A stretch of DNA of 64,000 nt from Bacteroidales bacterium. GTDB lineage: Bacteria > Bacteroidota > Bacteroidia > Bacteroidales > Lentimicrobiaceae. The notes beneath the pieces were generated by a model. That model ran no database searches, was not told the origin of the DNA, and worked only from the letters and a program-made list of their open reading frames with translations. The translations under genes and the position numbers were made by a program. Positions 51,736 through 60,708 of the stretch are shown one piece after another; the stretch's first letter is position 1; each line of letters begins with the position of its first letter. The DNA is taken from assembly GCA_016709025.1 (NCBI GenBank), contig JADJEQ010000006.1, positions 124,001-188,000 of the forward strand, given 5' to 3'.

Positions 51736-52686
51736 ATGAATACCGGACTAACTGATTGGTTGAACAAGAAATATCCTCAAAATTACATCATCAGAAATCC
51801 TTTGATTGGTTCACTGGCTTTTCTTGCATTCAGTATCACCTTTGTCATCGTTTACAAACCCTTTCAGGTACATGAATCACGCCATCTCAGCTATGGCATG
51901 ACGGTTGCGGCATACTGCATCTTTGTTTCACTCGTTTTGTTCGGATGGGTTAAGGGGTTGAAAAACCTGAAGTATTATTCAGATCCGGATGACTGGACCA
52001 TTCTGAAAGAAGTATTATCTGTCGTTCTATCGCTTGTGGTAATGGGAGTTGCCGTCTATTTTGCTGGATTTCTGATGGAACCTCCCGGGCAGCGATGGAA
52101 TCTCATTACTTTTTTCGATTCGCTTTTATCTTCATTTCTCATCTTTGCTTTGCCCTTCTTCTTCTTTACAATCATCAATTACCGGTATCTGCTTGTTTAC
52201 GATATCATTAAAAGCTACAATACCGAAAACAGTCACCCGGATCAGGAAACTGCTGAAAAACCTATACGGATTGAATCACAGCTAAAAAAGGAAGAACTTG
52301 TTTTTTACCCCGGCCAACTGATCTATGCGGAATCGGAAGGAAATTACATCGCCTTCTACCTGAATCTCGACGGCCAGGTTAAGAAGCGGCTTATCCGCAA
52401 CTCCATCAGCAATATAGAACAACAGCTGGCAGAAATACCATTTCTTTTCCGCGTTCACCGGGCTTTTATTGTAAATGTTAAAAGGATAAAGTCACAAAAG
52501 GCAACTCCTCGGTTATCGTTTAAAACTGTCCGGAACGGAAGTCGAAATTCCTGTTTCAAGGCAAAAACCAGCGAATTTGACCAGGTGATAAAGCGGTTTT
52601 TTAATCCATTCATCCCTGAAACTATCCATCCATCCCAAAACCGGCTGACCTTCCGGTTCATTCTTGCATTTCGTAACAAATCCTAG
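51736..52686 (+). CDS. Membrane LytTR-type transcriptional regulator
   Basis: 316 aa. Four membrane segments in residues about 20-160 (PLIGSLAFLAFSITFVIVY; MTVAAYCIFVSLVLFGWV; LSVVLSLVVMGVAVYFAGFL; SFLIFALPFFFFTIINYRYL), then a LytTR DNA-binding domain (LIYAESEGNYIAFYLNLDGQ, FLFRVHRAFIVNVKRI). Between 52498 and 52565 the called frame reads nonsense, while another frame gives GYRLKLSGTEVEIPVSRQK, the expected LytTR end; the called frame resumes with TSEFDQV. Two compensating indels are implied. Next to an outer-membrane receptor gene that it may regulate. Confidence 0.75.
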   Translation: MNTGLTDWLNKKYPQNYIIRNPLIGSLAFLAFSITFVIVYKPFQVHESRHLSYGMTVAAYCIFVSLVLFGWVKGLKNLKYYSDPDDWTILKEVLSVVLSLVVMGVAVYFAGFLMEPPGQRWNLITFFDSLLSSFLIFALPFFFFTIINYRYLLVYDIIKSYNTENSHPDQETAEKPIRIESQLKKEELVFYPGQLIYAESEGNYIAFYLNLDGQVKKRLIRNSISNIEQQLAEIPFLFRVHRAFIVNVKRIKSQKATPRLSFKTVRNGSRNSCFKAKTSEFDQVIKRFFNPFIPETIHPSQNRLTFRFILAFRNKS

Positions 52687-52754
52687 CCATAACTCCCAAC
52701 AACTTGCAAAACAAGTATTTAGTTCTTCTATTTGCCTCATCAACTTTAAAAATT

Positions 52755-54614
52755 ATGGCAATGAAAAACTTCTTCAAATCATGCAGTCAAAAATTTGCAG
52801 CCGTTCAATTCATGCTTCTGGCTATTGCAATTACAAATTCCTGCGACATTTACGCCCAGGAAAAGCAATCCATCACCGGACAACTGATCGATAAAGCAAA
52901 CAGTCTACCGGTACCCTATGCAACCGTTAAATTATCAGGTGCAACAGACCATGAATTTATCGGGGGATCAATCAGCGATCCCGATGGAGTATTTACAATC
53001 GGCTCAGTTGCAGCAGGTAAATACATTCTATGCATAAGCAGCATCGGTTATAAACCCGTTTCGTTGAATATGGAGGTTGGAAACGGAGAACCGGCCGATG
53101 CCGGGATGATCGAACTGATGGATACCACCCTTGTTCTGGATGAACTGGTGATTGTAAGTGAACGTATAAAAGCCAAATCGGAACAGGACAAAACCATTTT
53201 CTTTGTTACAAAAAAAATGCTGGATGTCTCCTCTTCCGGCACCGACCTGCTCAGGCTTATTCCCGGCGTTCAGGTTGACCTCAGGCAAAATATCTCACTC
53301 GAAGGAAGCTCCGATATCCTGATTTTTGTGGATGGCAAAGAACGTGATAAACGCTACCTCAGCCAGCTGAGTCCTGCTCAGATTGACCAGATTGAAGTAT
53401 TGAGTGCTCCGCCCGCTAATTATGACGGAGACGCAACCGGTGCCATCAATATAATCCTGAAGAAGGGCCAGGATTCCGGATTCAGCGGACATCTGCTGGC
53501 TGAAGTTCCTGTTTTGTATTCGGAAATCTATGTTTTTCCGTCCTATAGCCTGAATTATACGCATAAAAAGCTGAACCTGTACACCTCTTATAATGGGGAA
53601 ATAACTTATCTGGATCTTCATGAAAATACCAGACGTGAATTCCGGGATGAAAATGGAACCAATGAAATCAGTATAGAACAGAATATGCGGCAGAAAGACT
53701 GGTCGCACAAGTTCCATTTTGGGGTTGACTATTTTTTAAGTGAACGTGACCAGTTGAACTTTTACTCATTTTACAACCCGTACTCCCGCGAACTGGATGG
53801 GAAGGCTTTTTATCAGATTTCCGGCGTTGTTAACAATAGCAGTGAAGCCAGCAAGGAAGATTCGGACATGAACACCGGTTCCTTTTATTCATTGTACTAC
53901 AAACATAGTTTTAATAAAAAAGGAAGTGAACTGACCGCTGACCTGAGCAATTATATCCTGAAGGCTGAAAACAGATCAGACTTTATTTACGGTGAACCCG
54001 AAAACAGTGTGTCGACCACTACCAATGTAGTTAAGCCAAAACAAAATGCGGTTAATATTAAGATCGACTATAAAACCCTTCTGGGGCAAAGGCTCGGTTT
54101 TGGTGCAGGGGTGAAGGCAAAACTCCAGGTTTCTAAAGACAGAAACAGCGAATTTGAATATACAGACAACATCTTTGCTTTGTACTCAACCATCGGTTAC
54201 AAACAAGAGAAATTTGACCTTGGGATTGGGCTTCGTATAGAAGAATCTGTCACAGAACTCAAAGATGCTTTTAACAATCCTTTCCGGTCGCTGCTACCTG
54301 ACTTAAGTTTCCGGTATAAAATCAACACACAGCAAAACATTCAACTGTCAGCCAGCCGTTCAATAAAACGTCCCAATCTTTACCAGATGAATCCATACAT
54401 TGCTTACGATGACCCTTTTACCATCAGTATGGGCAACCCATTGCTCAATCCCGAGCTGACCAGCAGTATTTATATTGAGCATTCCATTCAGTTTGATGGC
54501 AGTTATTTCGCATCCCGGGTATTTTATAACAGTACAAATGATGTTATCAGCAATCTGATATTACTCAACGATGACAAAACCTTTGTAAAGAGATACAAAA
54601 CCTGGGTACAATAG
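52755..54614 (+). CDS. TonB-dependent-receptor-like outer membrane protein, main part
   Basis: Start set at 52755 (MAMKNFFKSC), giving a plausible signal region. CarboxypepD_reg-like domain at about 35-115 (SITGQLIDKANSLPVPYATV, GKYILCISSIGYKPV), plug (LDVSSSGTDLLRLIPGVQVD, FVDGKERDKRYLSQLSPAQI, EVLSAPPANYDGDATGAINI), then beta-barrel strands of the outer-membrane beta-barrel family often found with LytTR genes. The frame ends at 54614 (RYKTWVQ); a missing A in ACAAAACC near 54596-54602 would restore RYKNLGTIVQAGIQFSG into the next ORF. No SusD-like partner is present, so a glycan SusC role is unlikely. Confidence 0.82.
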   Translation: MAMKNFFKSCSQKFAAVQFMLLAIAITNSCDIYAQEKQSITGQLIDKANSLPVPYATVKLSGATDHEFIGGSISDPDGVFTIGSVAAGKYILCISSIGYKPVSLNMEVGNGEPADAGMIELMDTTLVLDELVIVSERIKAKSEQDKTIFFVTKKMLDVSSSGTDLLRLIPGVQVDLRQNISLEGSSDILIFVDGKERDKRYLSQLSPAQIDQIEVLSAPPANYDGDATGAINIILKKGQDSGFSGHLLAEVPVLYSEIYVFPSYSLNYTHKKLNLYTSYNGEITYLDLHENTRREFRDENGTNEISIEQNMRQKDWSHKFHFGVDYFLSERDQLNFYSFYNPYSRELDGKAFYQISGVVNNSSEASKEDSDMNTGSFYSLYYKHSFNKKGSELTADLSNYILKAENRSDFIYGEPENSVSTTTNVVKPKQNAVNIKIDYKTLLGQRLGFGAGVKAKLQVSKDRNSEFEYTDNIFALYSTIGYKQEKFDLGIGLRIEESVTELKDAFNNPFRSLLPDLSFRYKINTQQNIQLSASRSIKRPNLYQMNPYIAYDDPFTISMGNPLLNPELTSSIYIEHSIQFDGSYFASRVFYNSTNDVISNLILLNDDKTFVKRYKTWVQ

Positions 54615-54643
54615 TTCAGGCCGGTATTCAGTTTTCGGGATCC

Positions 54644-55132
54644 ATGAAAATACACTTTATTACGTTAAATCCGTATGTGAAGATATTCGGACTCCGAACG
54701 AAAGCCAATCAGACTGCAGAAAATTACGGCATCAGAAACCGGGAAATTGAATGTATTGAATCCGGTCTGTCGGCCATTGCTTCATTGGGACATGAACTTG
54801 CAGTTTCAATGACATTCCAATACAACAGCCCGGTAAATGAACTGCAGGGCAAAACCTTTTCCGATATGCTCTACTTTATTTCCATCGGAAAAACCTTCAA
54901 ACAAAAGCTACAGTTGGGGATTGTCAGTGCCATTCCATTTTCAGAATCATTCACTTTCCATGGTTCAAAGATCACTGGCTCCTGTTTTTATAGTTCATAT
55001 GAAGGAAATGTCAATCTGTCGTCGATACCCTTGTGGATTAAAATTGGTTATCAGTTTAATACCGGGAAAAGCAGAAACATGATCAACCGTGAGAAAGAGC
55101 ACATTGACAATCTTCCAAAGAAAGGATTTTGA
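54644..55132 (+). CDS. Same outer membrane receptor, C-terminal piece
   Basis: 162 aa of the barrel end: MKIHFITLNPYVKIFGLRTK, ELAVSMTFQYNSPVNELQGK, SIPLWIKIGYQFNTGKSRNM, then a short basic tail. It continues the preceding ORF after a one-base deletion and completes a protein of about 790 aa. Not an independent gene; the ATG at 54644 is internal. Confidence 0.7.
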   Translation: MKIHFITLNPYVKIFGLRTKANQTAENYGIRNREIECIESGLSAIASLGHELAVSMTFQYNSPVNELQGKTFSDMLYFISIGKTFKQKLQLGIVSAIPFSESFTFHGSKITGSCFYSSYEGNVNLSSIPLWIKIGYQFNTGKSRNMINREKEHIDNLPKKGF

Positions 55133-55231
55133 TTCTATTTCCCTTGTAAAGAACTCATTGGCCCAATTCATAAATTTGATCGTAAAAGGCCATACAGTCC
55201 TTGAAAATGGGTGAATAGTTTTTAAATTTAC

Positions 55232-55601
55232 GGGTGTCAATCTGGGTCGTTTAGTTAAGGTCTCTTAGCTTAAAATAAAATGAAAAAGTATCCTTCGTCT
55301 CCGCTACCATTGACGTATTTGGGAAAGTAGTTGATTGTCGGATTAATACATTGTTAGTTTGGTTAAAGGAATTTTCATGAATGATTCCTTGATATTTAAA
55401 TGAATGTCACGCTGAGCGGAGTCGAAGCGCATCGCACTGTCTATCCTTCGACTCCGCTCAGGATGACATTGGTGTGGGGCATTTTGGATTATAAAGTCAT
55501 TAAATATTGCTTTTTATGAAATAAATTACACCTCAGGATGACTGTCAGTCTGAGCGGAGTCGAAGACAATTTTTCTTAACTAAACGACATTGGGTGTCAA
55601 T
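55232..55601. repeat. MITE-like inverted-repeat element C (composite) with 10-bp flanking direct repeats
   Basis: Left arm CTGGGTCGTTTAGTTAAGG (55242-55260), right arm CTTAACTAAACGACATTG (55575-55592). The 10-mer GGGTGTCAAT stands on both sides (55232-55241 and 55592-55601, sharing one G with the right arm). Both interior ends match element B (AAAATAAAATGAAAA near the left, CAGTCTGAGCGGAGTCGAAG near the right). The centre carries about 230 bp extra, including a perfect 16-bp stem 55412-55427/55446-55461. Confidence 0.7.
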
Positions 55602-55661
55602 TCGTGGTTCTTATCCTCTATTTCCAACCGTGTTATAAATTATATCGATCCATTGAAGAAC

Positions 55662-56807
55662 ATGAAACTATTATCAGAAGTAAACATCATCCGGAAAGGA
55701 GGGCGAATGTTGTCGATTGCACTGACTCTATTACTTGTATTGTTTGTTATCCTGGCTGGCATGTTGTTCTTTTACAGCCCCGGGAAAGTCATTCCCATCA
55801 CTGATCAAAACGGGAAACCGGTTCAGGGAAGTATTTCAGAGAAAGTATATCTGAATATCAACGGCAGCAGGCAGGGGATGTTTATCAAGAGCCGGAATCC
55901 GGCCAACCCGGTGATGCTCTACCTGCACGGGGGTATGCCTGATTACTTCCTGACAGAAAAGTACCCTACAGGTCTTGAGGAGCATTTTACCATGGTATGG
56001 TGGGAACAGCGGGGTTCTGGAATGTCATATGCCTCTGATATCCAGGCATCTGCGATGACATTGGAACAAATGATTTCAGATACAAAGGAACTGACCAGCT
56101 ACCTGATCAAAAGGTTCAATAAAGAGAAAATCTATCTGATGGGGCATTCAGGCGGGACATTTATAGGCATTCATACGGCTGCGCAATATCCGGAATTGTA
56201 CCATGCTTACATCGGGGTGGCCCAGATGTCGGATCAGCTGAAATCTGAGGTGCTGGCTTATGAGTATATGCTCAATCACTTCCGTGAGAAAGGGGAGAAG
56301 AGCATGGTTAAAAAGCTTGAAGCAGCGCCTGTTAGCCTGAAAGATGGCATTCCGGATGCTTATCAGCGTTTGCGCGATCCCGCCATGCATTCGCTCGGCA
56401 TTGGAACCACCCGGGATATGAAATCGGTGATCACAGGCATTTTTATCCCCTCCCTTAAATGCCGTGAATACACCATGAAGGAAAAGCTGAATTTATGGGT
56501 GGGAAAATCGCACAGTGGAATCAGCATTTTATGGAATCAAATGGTGGCGACCAACCTGTCCGTAAAAGTCCCTGAACTTAAGATTCCGGTTTATTTTATC
56601 GAAGGGAAGTACGATTACACCTGTTCCTATACGGAGGCAAAATCCTATTTTCTGAAGCTCAAAGCACCTCTCAAGGGATTCTATACCTTTGAGCAATCTG
56701 CCCACAGTCCGCTGTTTGAAGAGCCTGAGAAGTTCAGGCAAGTCATGCAGCAGGATGTACTTGGGATGGATAATAAACTGTCGGATTTTTACCCGGAGGG
56801 CATGTAG
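55662..56807 (+). CDS. Membrane-anchored alpha/beta hydrolase
   Basis: Start set at 55662 (MKLLSEVNIIRKGGRMLS), since the frame upstream runs into element C. N-terminal anchor LSIALTLLLVLFVILAGMLFF. Alpha/beta-hydrolase features: oxyanion loop LYLHGGMP, WWEQRGSGMSY, nucleophile elbow MGHSGGTFIGI, acid in FIEGKYDYTCSY, His in EQSAHSPLFEEP. This pattern resembles proline iminopeptidase-like hydrolases. Substrate unknown; probably faces the periplasm. Confidence 0.82.
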   Translation: MKLLSEVNIIRKGGRMLSIALTLLLVLFVILAGMLFFYSPGKVIPITDQNGKPVQGSISEKVYLNINGSRQGMFIKSRNPANPVMLYLHGGMPDYFLTEKYPTGLEEHFTMVWWEQRGSGMSYASDIQASAMTLEQMISDTKELTSYLIKRFNKEKIYLMGHSGGTFIGIHTAAQYPELYHAYIGVAQMSDQLKSEVLAYEYMLNHFREKGEKSMVKKLEAAPVSLKDGIPDAYQRLRDPAMHSLGIGTTRDMKSVITGIFIPSLKCREYTMKEKLNLWVGKSHSGISILWNQMVATNLSVKVPELKIPVYFIEGKYDYTCSYTEAKSYFLKLKAPLKGFYTFEQSAHSPLFEEPEKFRQVMQQDVLGMDNKLSDFYPEGM

Positions 56808-56866
56808 ATTCAGAATTCCTGGAAATTGCTATTTTTTATATACTTAATTGGTTTACCTAAAAAGAG

Positions 56867-57649
56867 ATGGTTATGCAAAACAACCAGTGGTACGAAAAGC
56901 TATTTGAAAACTATGGTCAGAAGTATGAACAGGAAAACTTCACCATGGGCACGTTGGGTGAATGTGATTTCATTGAAAATGAACTTAATTTCAATAAATC
57001 ATTGAAAATACTCGATGTCGGCTGTGGTACCGGACGACATTCCATTGAACTGACCAGGCGCGGCTATTCAGTTACCGGCATCGATCTGTCTGAATCCATG
57101 CTTGCATTTGCCCGTGAAAAGGCTAGGATGAATAACCTGAACATTGACTTTCTGAAACATGATGCCCGAAACCTGCCGTTTGACGGTGAATTTGATGTTG
57201 TCATCATGCTTTGTGAAGGCGGATTTCCGCTGATGGAAACCGATGAGATGAATTTTGAGATTCTGAAGAATGTTACAAAGTCTTTGAAGGAAAAAGGCCA
57301 GCTGATCTTCACAACCTTAAACGGACTATTTCCGTTGTACAATTCAGTGGAGGAGTTCTGTGCTTCATCAACTGCCGAAGGTAATGCCACATACCGCAAC
57401 AACTCATTTGACCTGATGACATTCAGGGATCATAACATAACTGAACTGGAGGATGATTCCGGAAATATGATGAAACTTGAATGCAATGAAAGGTACTATA
57501 TGCCCAGCGAAATTACCTGGCTTTTGAAATCACTCGGATACATCAAAATTGAAATTTTCGCGGCAAAGCTGGGAGCCTTTTCGCGAAATGACCTCCTTAC
57601 AACAAAGGATTTTGAGATGCTGGTAGTTGCTATGAAAGAGCGGGTTTAA
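56867..57649 (+). CDS. SAM-dependent methyltransferase
   Basis: 260 aa (ATG 56867, or 56873 which sits better behind AAAGAG). Class I Rossmann fold: LKILDVGCGTGRHSIELTRR, YSVTGIDLSESMLAFAREKA, DFLKHDARNLPFDGEFDVVI, MLCEGGFPLMETDE, GQLIFTTLNG. No substrate-specific motif recognised. It stands alone after the hydrolase; co-transcription is possible (about 60-bp gap). Confidence 0.8.
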   Translation: MVMQNNQWYEKLFENYGQKYEQENFTMGTLGECDFIENELNFNKSLKILDVGCGTGRHSIELTRRGYSVTGIDLSESMLAFAREKARMNNLNIDFLKHDARNLPFDGEFDVVIMLCEGGFPLMETDEMNFEILKNVTKSLKEKGQLIFTTLNGLFPLYNSVEEFCASSTAEGNATYRNNSFDLMTFRDHNITELEDDSGNMMKLECNERYYMPSEITWLLKSLGYIKIEIFAAKLGAFSRNDLLTTKDFEMLVVAMKERV

Positions 57650-57999
57650 CATCCTGGAGCAACTCTGAAAAAGACATCAGCGCCGGTTTAGTGCAAAACA
57701 TGAAGAATTGCGTTTTCAGGAGGCAATCTTTACTTTTGTGGTCCGGAGCTGAACCTTAAGGAAACAGATCCCCGGGTTATATTTTGCGTACGCACTGGCA
57801 TAATATAATAAACAGAATATTTTAGCTATTTTTTATTGGAATAATCTATATTTGAATGGAAATAGTACGGAAAACCTTTTTAGCGGAGAATGGCATTATA
57901 ATGAATTTATTATCAATCAGATATCAGTTTATTGAACATTGGAGAATACCTTTGGTTGTGAATTGAAGCTATTATATATTCCTGTTTTTAAGACTGATT
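57650..57999 (+). promoter_or_regulatory. Intergenic region with candidate -7 element
   Basis: TATATTTG at 57847-57854 fits the -7 consensus but lacks a spaced TTTG; it lies about 145 bp ahead of the beta-barrel gene. No gene, repeat or hairpin stands out in the rest. Confidence 0.3.
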
Positions 58000-58620
58000 A
58001 TGAAAAAATTGCTGAAGCCATTGGTTGTATTCCTGTTCCTGATCCTTATACCAGGAAGTGCTATTGCTCAGATGCACCAGGCAGGTGTTATGCTTGGTTA
58101 TGGCAGTACAAATAGTACAAATCATTTCAGGCCATTTTTACTTCCCCTTGAAAATCCATATGGATTTACTGAATCCCTGGATAGATATTATATTACCGGA
58201 ATTTGCTATTACTACACCCCGGAAAAGTACAGATTCAGTATTAAAACGGGCTTATATTATGATCACTGGGATGGGCCGGGTGAACGAAGTTCAGGTTTTC
58301 TGAATATCCCACTTGGAATAGATTTTTCGCTGGGCAATAAATTCAGGTTTATTTATGGTCTGGGTATTTATTCCGGGATACTGATCTCAAATACCGAAAA
58401 CCTGGACATCAACAATCCCCGATTAGGGTTTGAAGCTAATATAGGTATTGAATATCCGGTTTCAACAAAACTGAGTCTATGTGCAGGTTACCAGCACAAT
58501 ATAGGAATAACAAACTTTTACAGGGAATACAACGTGTCACCCGGAGGTACACATTACACTACTAAATACAGGAGAACCGATGCCATGATCAATATTTCTG
58601 TGAAATATACCATTTTTTAA
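58000..58620 (+). CDS. Small outer-membrane beta-barrel protein
   Basis: 206 aa. Signal peptide to about AIAQ (LKPLVVFLFLILIPGSAIAQ), then alternating beta strands (QAGVMLGYGSTNSTNHF, FSIKTGLYYDHWDGPGERSS, LGFEANIGIEYPVSTKLSLC, YQHNIGITNFY) with a terminal aromatic strand (MINISVKYTIF), typical of an 8-strand porin/OmpA-like barrel (PorT/outer-membrane-beta-barrel type). Role unknown. Confidence 0.75.
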   Translation: MKKLLKPLVVFLFLILIPGSAIAQMHQAGVMLGYGSTNSTNHFRPFLLPLENPYGFTESLDRYYITGICYYYTPEKYRFSIKTGLYYDHWDGPGERSSGFLNIPLGIDFSLGNKFRFIYGLGIYSGILISNTENLDINNPRLGFEANIGIEYPVSTKLSLCAGYQHNIGITNFYREYNVSPGGTHYTTKYRRTDAMINISVKYTIF

Positions 58621-58930
58621 CGGTAGGGTCCCGACTTCGCTCAACAGGAGCGGAGGTTTCGGCTACGCTCAACCTCCTGGAAATCCGATATGGTATTTCA
58701 AAACCTCAAAAATAATTACCCGGTGCCTGAGCGTAGTCGAAGGCATCCGGTACCGGGATCGGAGGTTTTGATTTCGCTCAACATGACCGGTGGTCTCGAC
58801 TCCGCTCGACCACCGGGTACTTCGAATCAGGCTATTCAAGAACCTTGTAAAAAATTACCCGGTGCCTGAGCATAGTCGAAGGCATCCGGCACCGTGACCG
58901 GAGGTTTCAATTTCGCTCAACATCCTGGCA
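58621..58930. repeat. REP-like block with two 139-bp-spaced units
   Basis: Units beginning ATTACCCGGTGCCTGAGC at 58715 and 58854 share about 75 bp (AGTCGAAGGCATCCGG, GGAGGTTT, TTTCGCTCAACAT). A partial unit with GGAGGTTTCGGCTACGCTCA lies at 58649-58668. Embedded inverted motifs GTCTCGACTCCGCTCGACC and GAGCGTAGTCGA recur from 50.1 and 55.4 kb. 58931-59086 holds nothing recognisable. Confidence 0.65.
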
Positions 58931-59086
58931 AATTGTGTATTTCTTATCCGGGTTATGCGGGAAAGTAAAAAAAAATCGCGAAAGCAGATTTTTACCCTGA
59001 CAAAAGAAACGACTGCCTGAAATTTTGCGAATCAGAATCAATTGCCTGTTGTTTAAATAGATACTACATTCCGAAAATTGTAAATT

Positions 59087-59287
59087 ATGAAAACCAAAGC
59101 TGGGCTAATTGCCGGCTTTATCCTTGGTGTAACCGGCTTCCTATTTCTGTTTAAAATAATCTTCCTTGATCATATTTCACCGGAAGATGAACTCGCGCCG
59201 GGCATCGTAGTTATTGCATCGGTGCTGAATGGATTTCTCTTTGCGTTTATAGGTTCTCTGATTCAGAATTATTTTGTAAAGAAGTGA
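59087..59287 (+). CDS. Small two-helix membrane protein
   Basis: 66 aa. Two membrane segments: LIAGFILGVTGFLFLFKIIF (about 6-26) and IVVIASVLNGFLFAFIGSLI (about 40-60), with a short acidic loop (SPEDELAPG) between and a Lys-rich end. No family recognised. Good ATG and codon pattern; isolated. Confidence 0.5.
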   Translation: MKTKAGLIAGFILGVTGFLFLFKIIFLDHISPEDELAPGIVVIASVLNGFLFAFIGSLIQNYFVKK

Positions 59288-59443
59288 AACTAAAAAGTTG
59301 ATGAATTGACATTGCTATAGCCAGCCATAGGTGTCAGTTTTAAAATTCACACATTGACTGGTCAATCAACACCAGTACAGTCAGCCCCGTTCATTATTCT
59401 GTAAGAGAAAAAAGATTATTTTTAAACCAAAATCCGGACGACA

Positions 59444-59971
59444 ATGAAAAATAAAATATTAATCATGTTGGCATTTGTAATGACATTTGCTCTTGGCTTC
59501 TCGGTTAAGTCAATCACAATGGAAGGCAGTAACAATGAGCAATCACTTAGAAAAGTCACCGGCATTGGCGGCATTTTTTTCAAGTGTAAAGACCCGAAAA
59601 AAATGCGGGAATGGTACGCAACCAACCTTGGTTTGAACACGAATGATTACGGGGCGGTTTTTGAGTGGAGACAGGGAGCCGATTCCACCAAAAAAGGATT
59701 TACCCAGTGGAGCCCGTTTAATGAAAAAACCAGGTATTTCGAGCCTTCCACAAAGGACTTTATGATTAATTACAGGGTGGAAAACATTACAGAGCTTGTC
59801 GGTCAGCTTCAGAAAAGTGGTGTGGTTATTACAGATACAATTGAAACATATGAATACGGAAAATTTGTCCACATCATGGACATTGAAGGCAATAAAATTG
59901 AATTGTGGGAGCCAAACGACCTGGAATTTGAAAAACTTGGGTTAACAATAGGTGCTAAGACAACAAAATAA
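59444..59971 (+). CDS. Exported VOC-family (glyoxalase-like) protein
   Basis: 175 aa. N-terminal signal-like segment MKNKILIMLAFVMTFALGFS, then one vicinal-oxygen-chelate module: GIGGIFFKCKDPKKMREWYA, LGLNTNDYGAVFEWRQ, DFMINYRVENITELVGQLQK, VHIMDIEGNKIELWEPND with a Glu metal-ligand position in the last strand. Most VOC proteins are cytoplasmic, so an exported one is less usual. Substrate unknown. Confidence 0.75.
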   Translation: MKNKILIMLAFVMTFALGFSVKSITMEGSNNEQSLRKVTGIGGIFFKCKDPKKMREWYATNLGLNTNDYGAVFEWRQGADSTKKGFTQWSPFNEKTRYFEPSTKDFMINYRVENITELVGQLQKSGVVITDTIETYEYGKFVHIMDIEGNKIELWEPNDLEFEKLGLTIGAKTTK

Positions 59972-60156
59972 ACACGCAAGCACAGTGCAGTTAACAAATA
60001 GAACTTTGCGGCTGTTCCACCAGGGGATTCAATGTCTGACTCCGGTTCCCTTGTTTGGTTTCAGGAGATTACTCCCCGGTAAAGTTATGGAGTCTTATTC
60101 CGGGCAAAACGGCAAAGGAAAAATCATTTTGAGACACGAAAATAATCAATGACCAG

Positions 60157-60708
60157 ATGAAAAATATATTTCTGTTGCTCGCTACCCTCATATTTACTTC
60201 CTCCTGTACCGTTCAGGGCTGGACAAATGATTATGATAAATTAAATGAGACTCAGAAGCAGAAAATAGCGGAATTCCATAATTTTAAAGATGTCAGCAAT
60301 GATTCCATCTATAAAATAAACGGACAACAACTCAGGGAAGAATTAAAAAATCACCCTAAGTCTATTGTTTATCTGTTCTCCAATGGTTGCTCTTCTGAAT
60401 TTTGCAGGCCGCTGTCGGTTTATGAAGATTATGCTGTTAAAAACGGATATAAACTCTTTTTGGTAATGAATGGATACACCAATCTGGACGCAACATTAAA
60501 ACAACCCATTTCGGGGGTTCTGTATGTAATTGACAATGATTATTATAAAGAAAGGCTTAATCATAAGTACACCAGGTATTTTGAGAATGATCTGACCAAT
60601 AAGCCGTTAAATGAAAAGAGAGGAAAATATTCAGGAAACCTCTACTTCTTTCAGGGAGACACACTTGTGCAAATATTAAGGGAATTGCCCGCCAACACTC
60701 AATTATGA
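60157..60708 (+). CDS. SPII lipoprotein, possible thioredoxin-like fold
   Basis: 183 aa. Lipoprotein signal MKNIFLLLATLIFTSSC. The middle reads SIVYLFSNGCSSEFCRPLSV, EDYAVKNGYKLFLVMNGY, then SGVLYVIDNDYYK, a strand order resembling thioredoxin-like proteins, but Cys-Ser-Ser-Glu-Phe-Cys is not a CxxC active site. Unknown function. Its stop overlaps the next ATG (ATGA, 60705-60708), so the two are translationally coupled. Confidence 0.65.
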   Translation: MKNIFLLLATLIFTSSCTVQGWTNDYDKLNETQKQKIAEFHNFKDVSNDSIYKINGQQLREELKNHPKSIVYLFSNGCSSEFCRPLSVYEDYAVKNGYKLFLVMNGYTNLDATLKQPISGVLYVIDNDYYKERLNHKYTRYFENDLTNKPLNEKRGKYSGNLYFFQGDTLVQILRELPANTQL

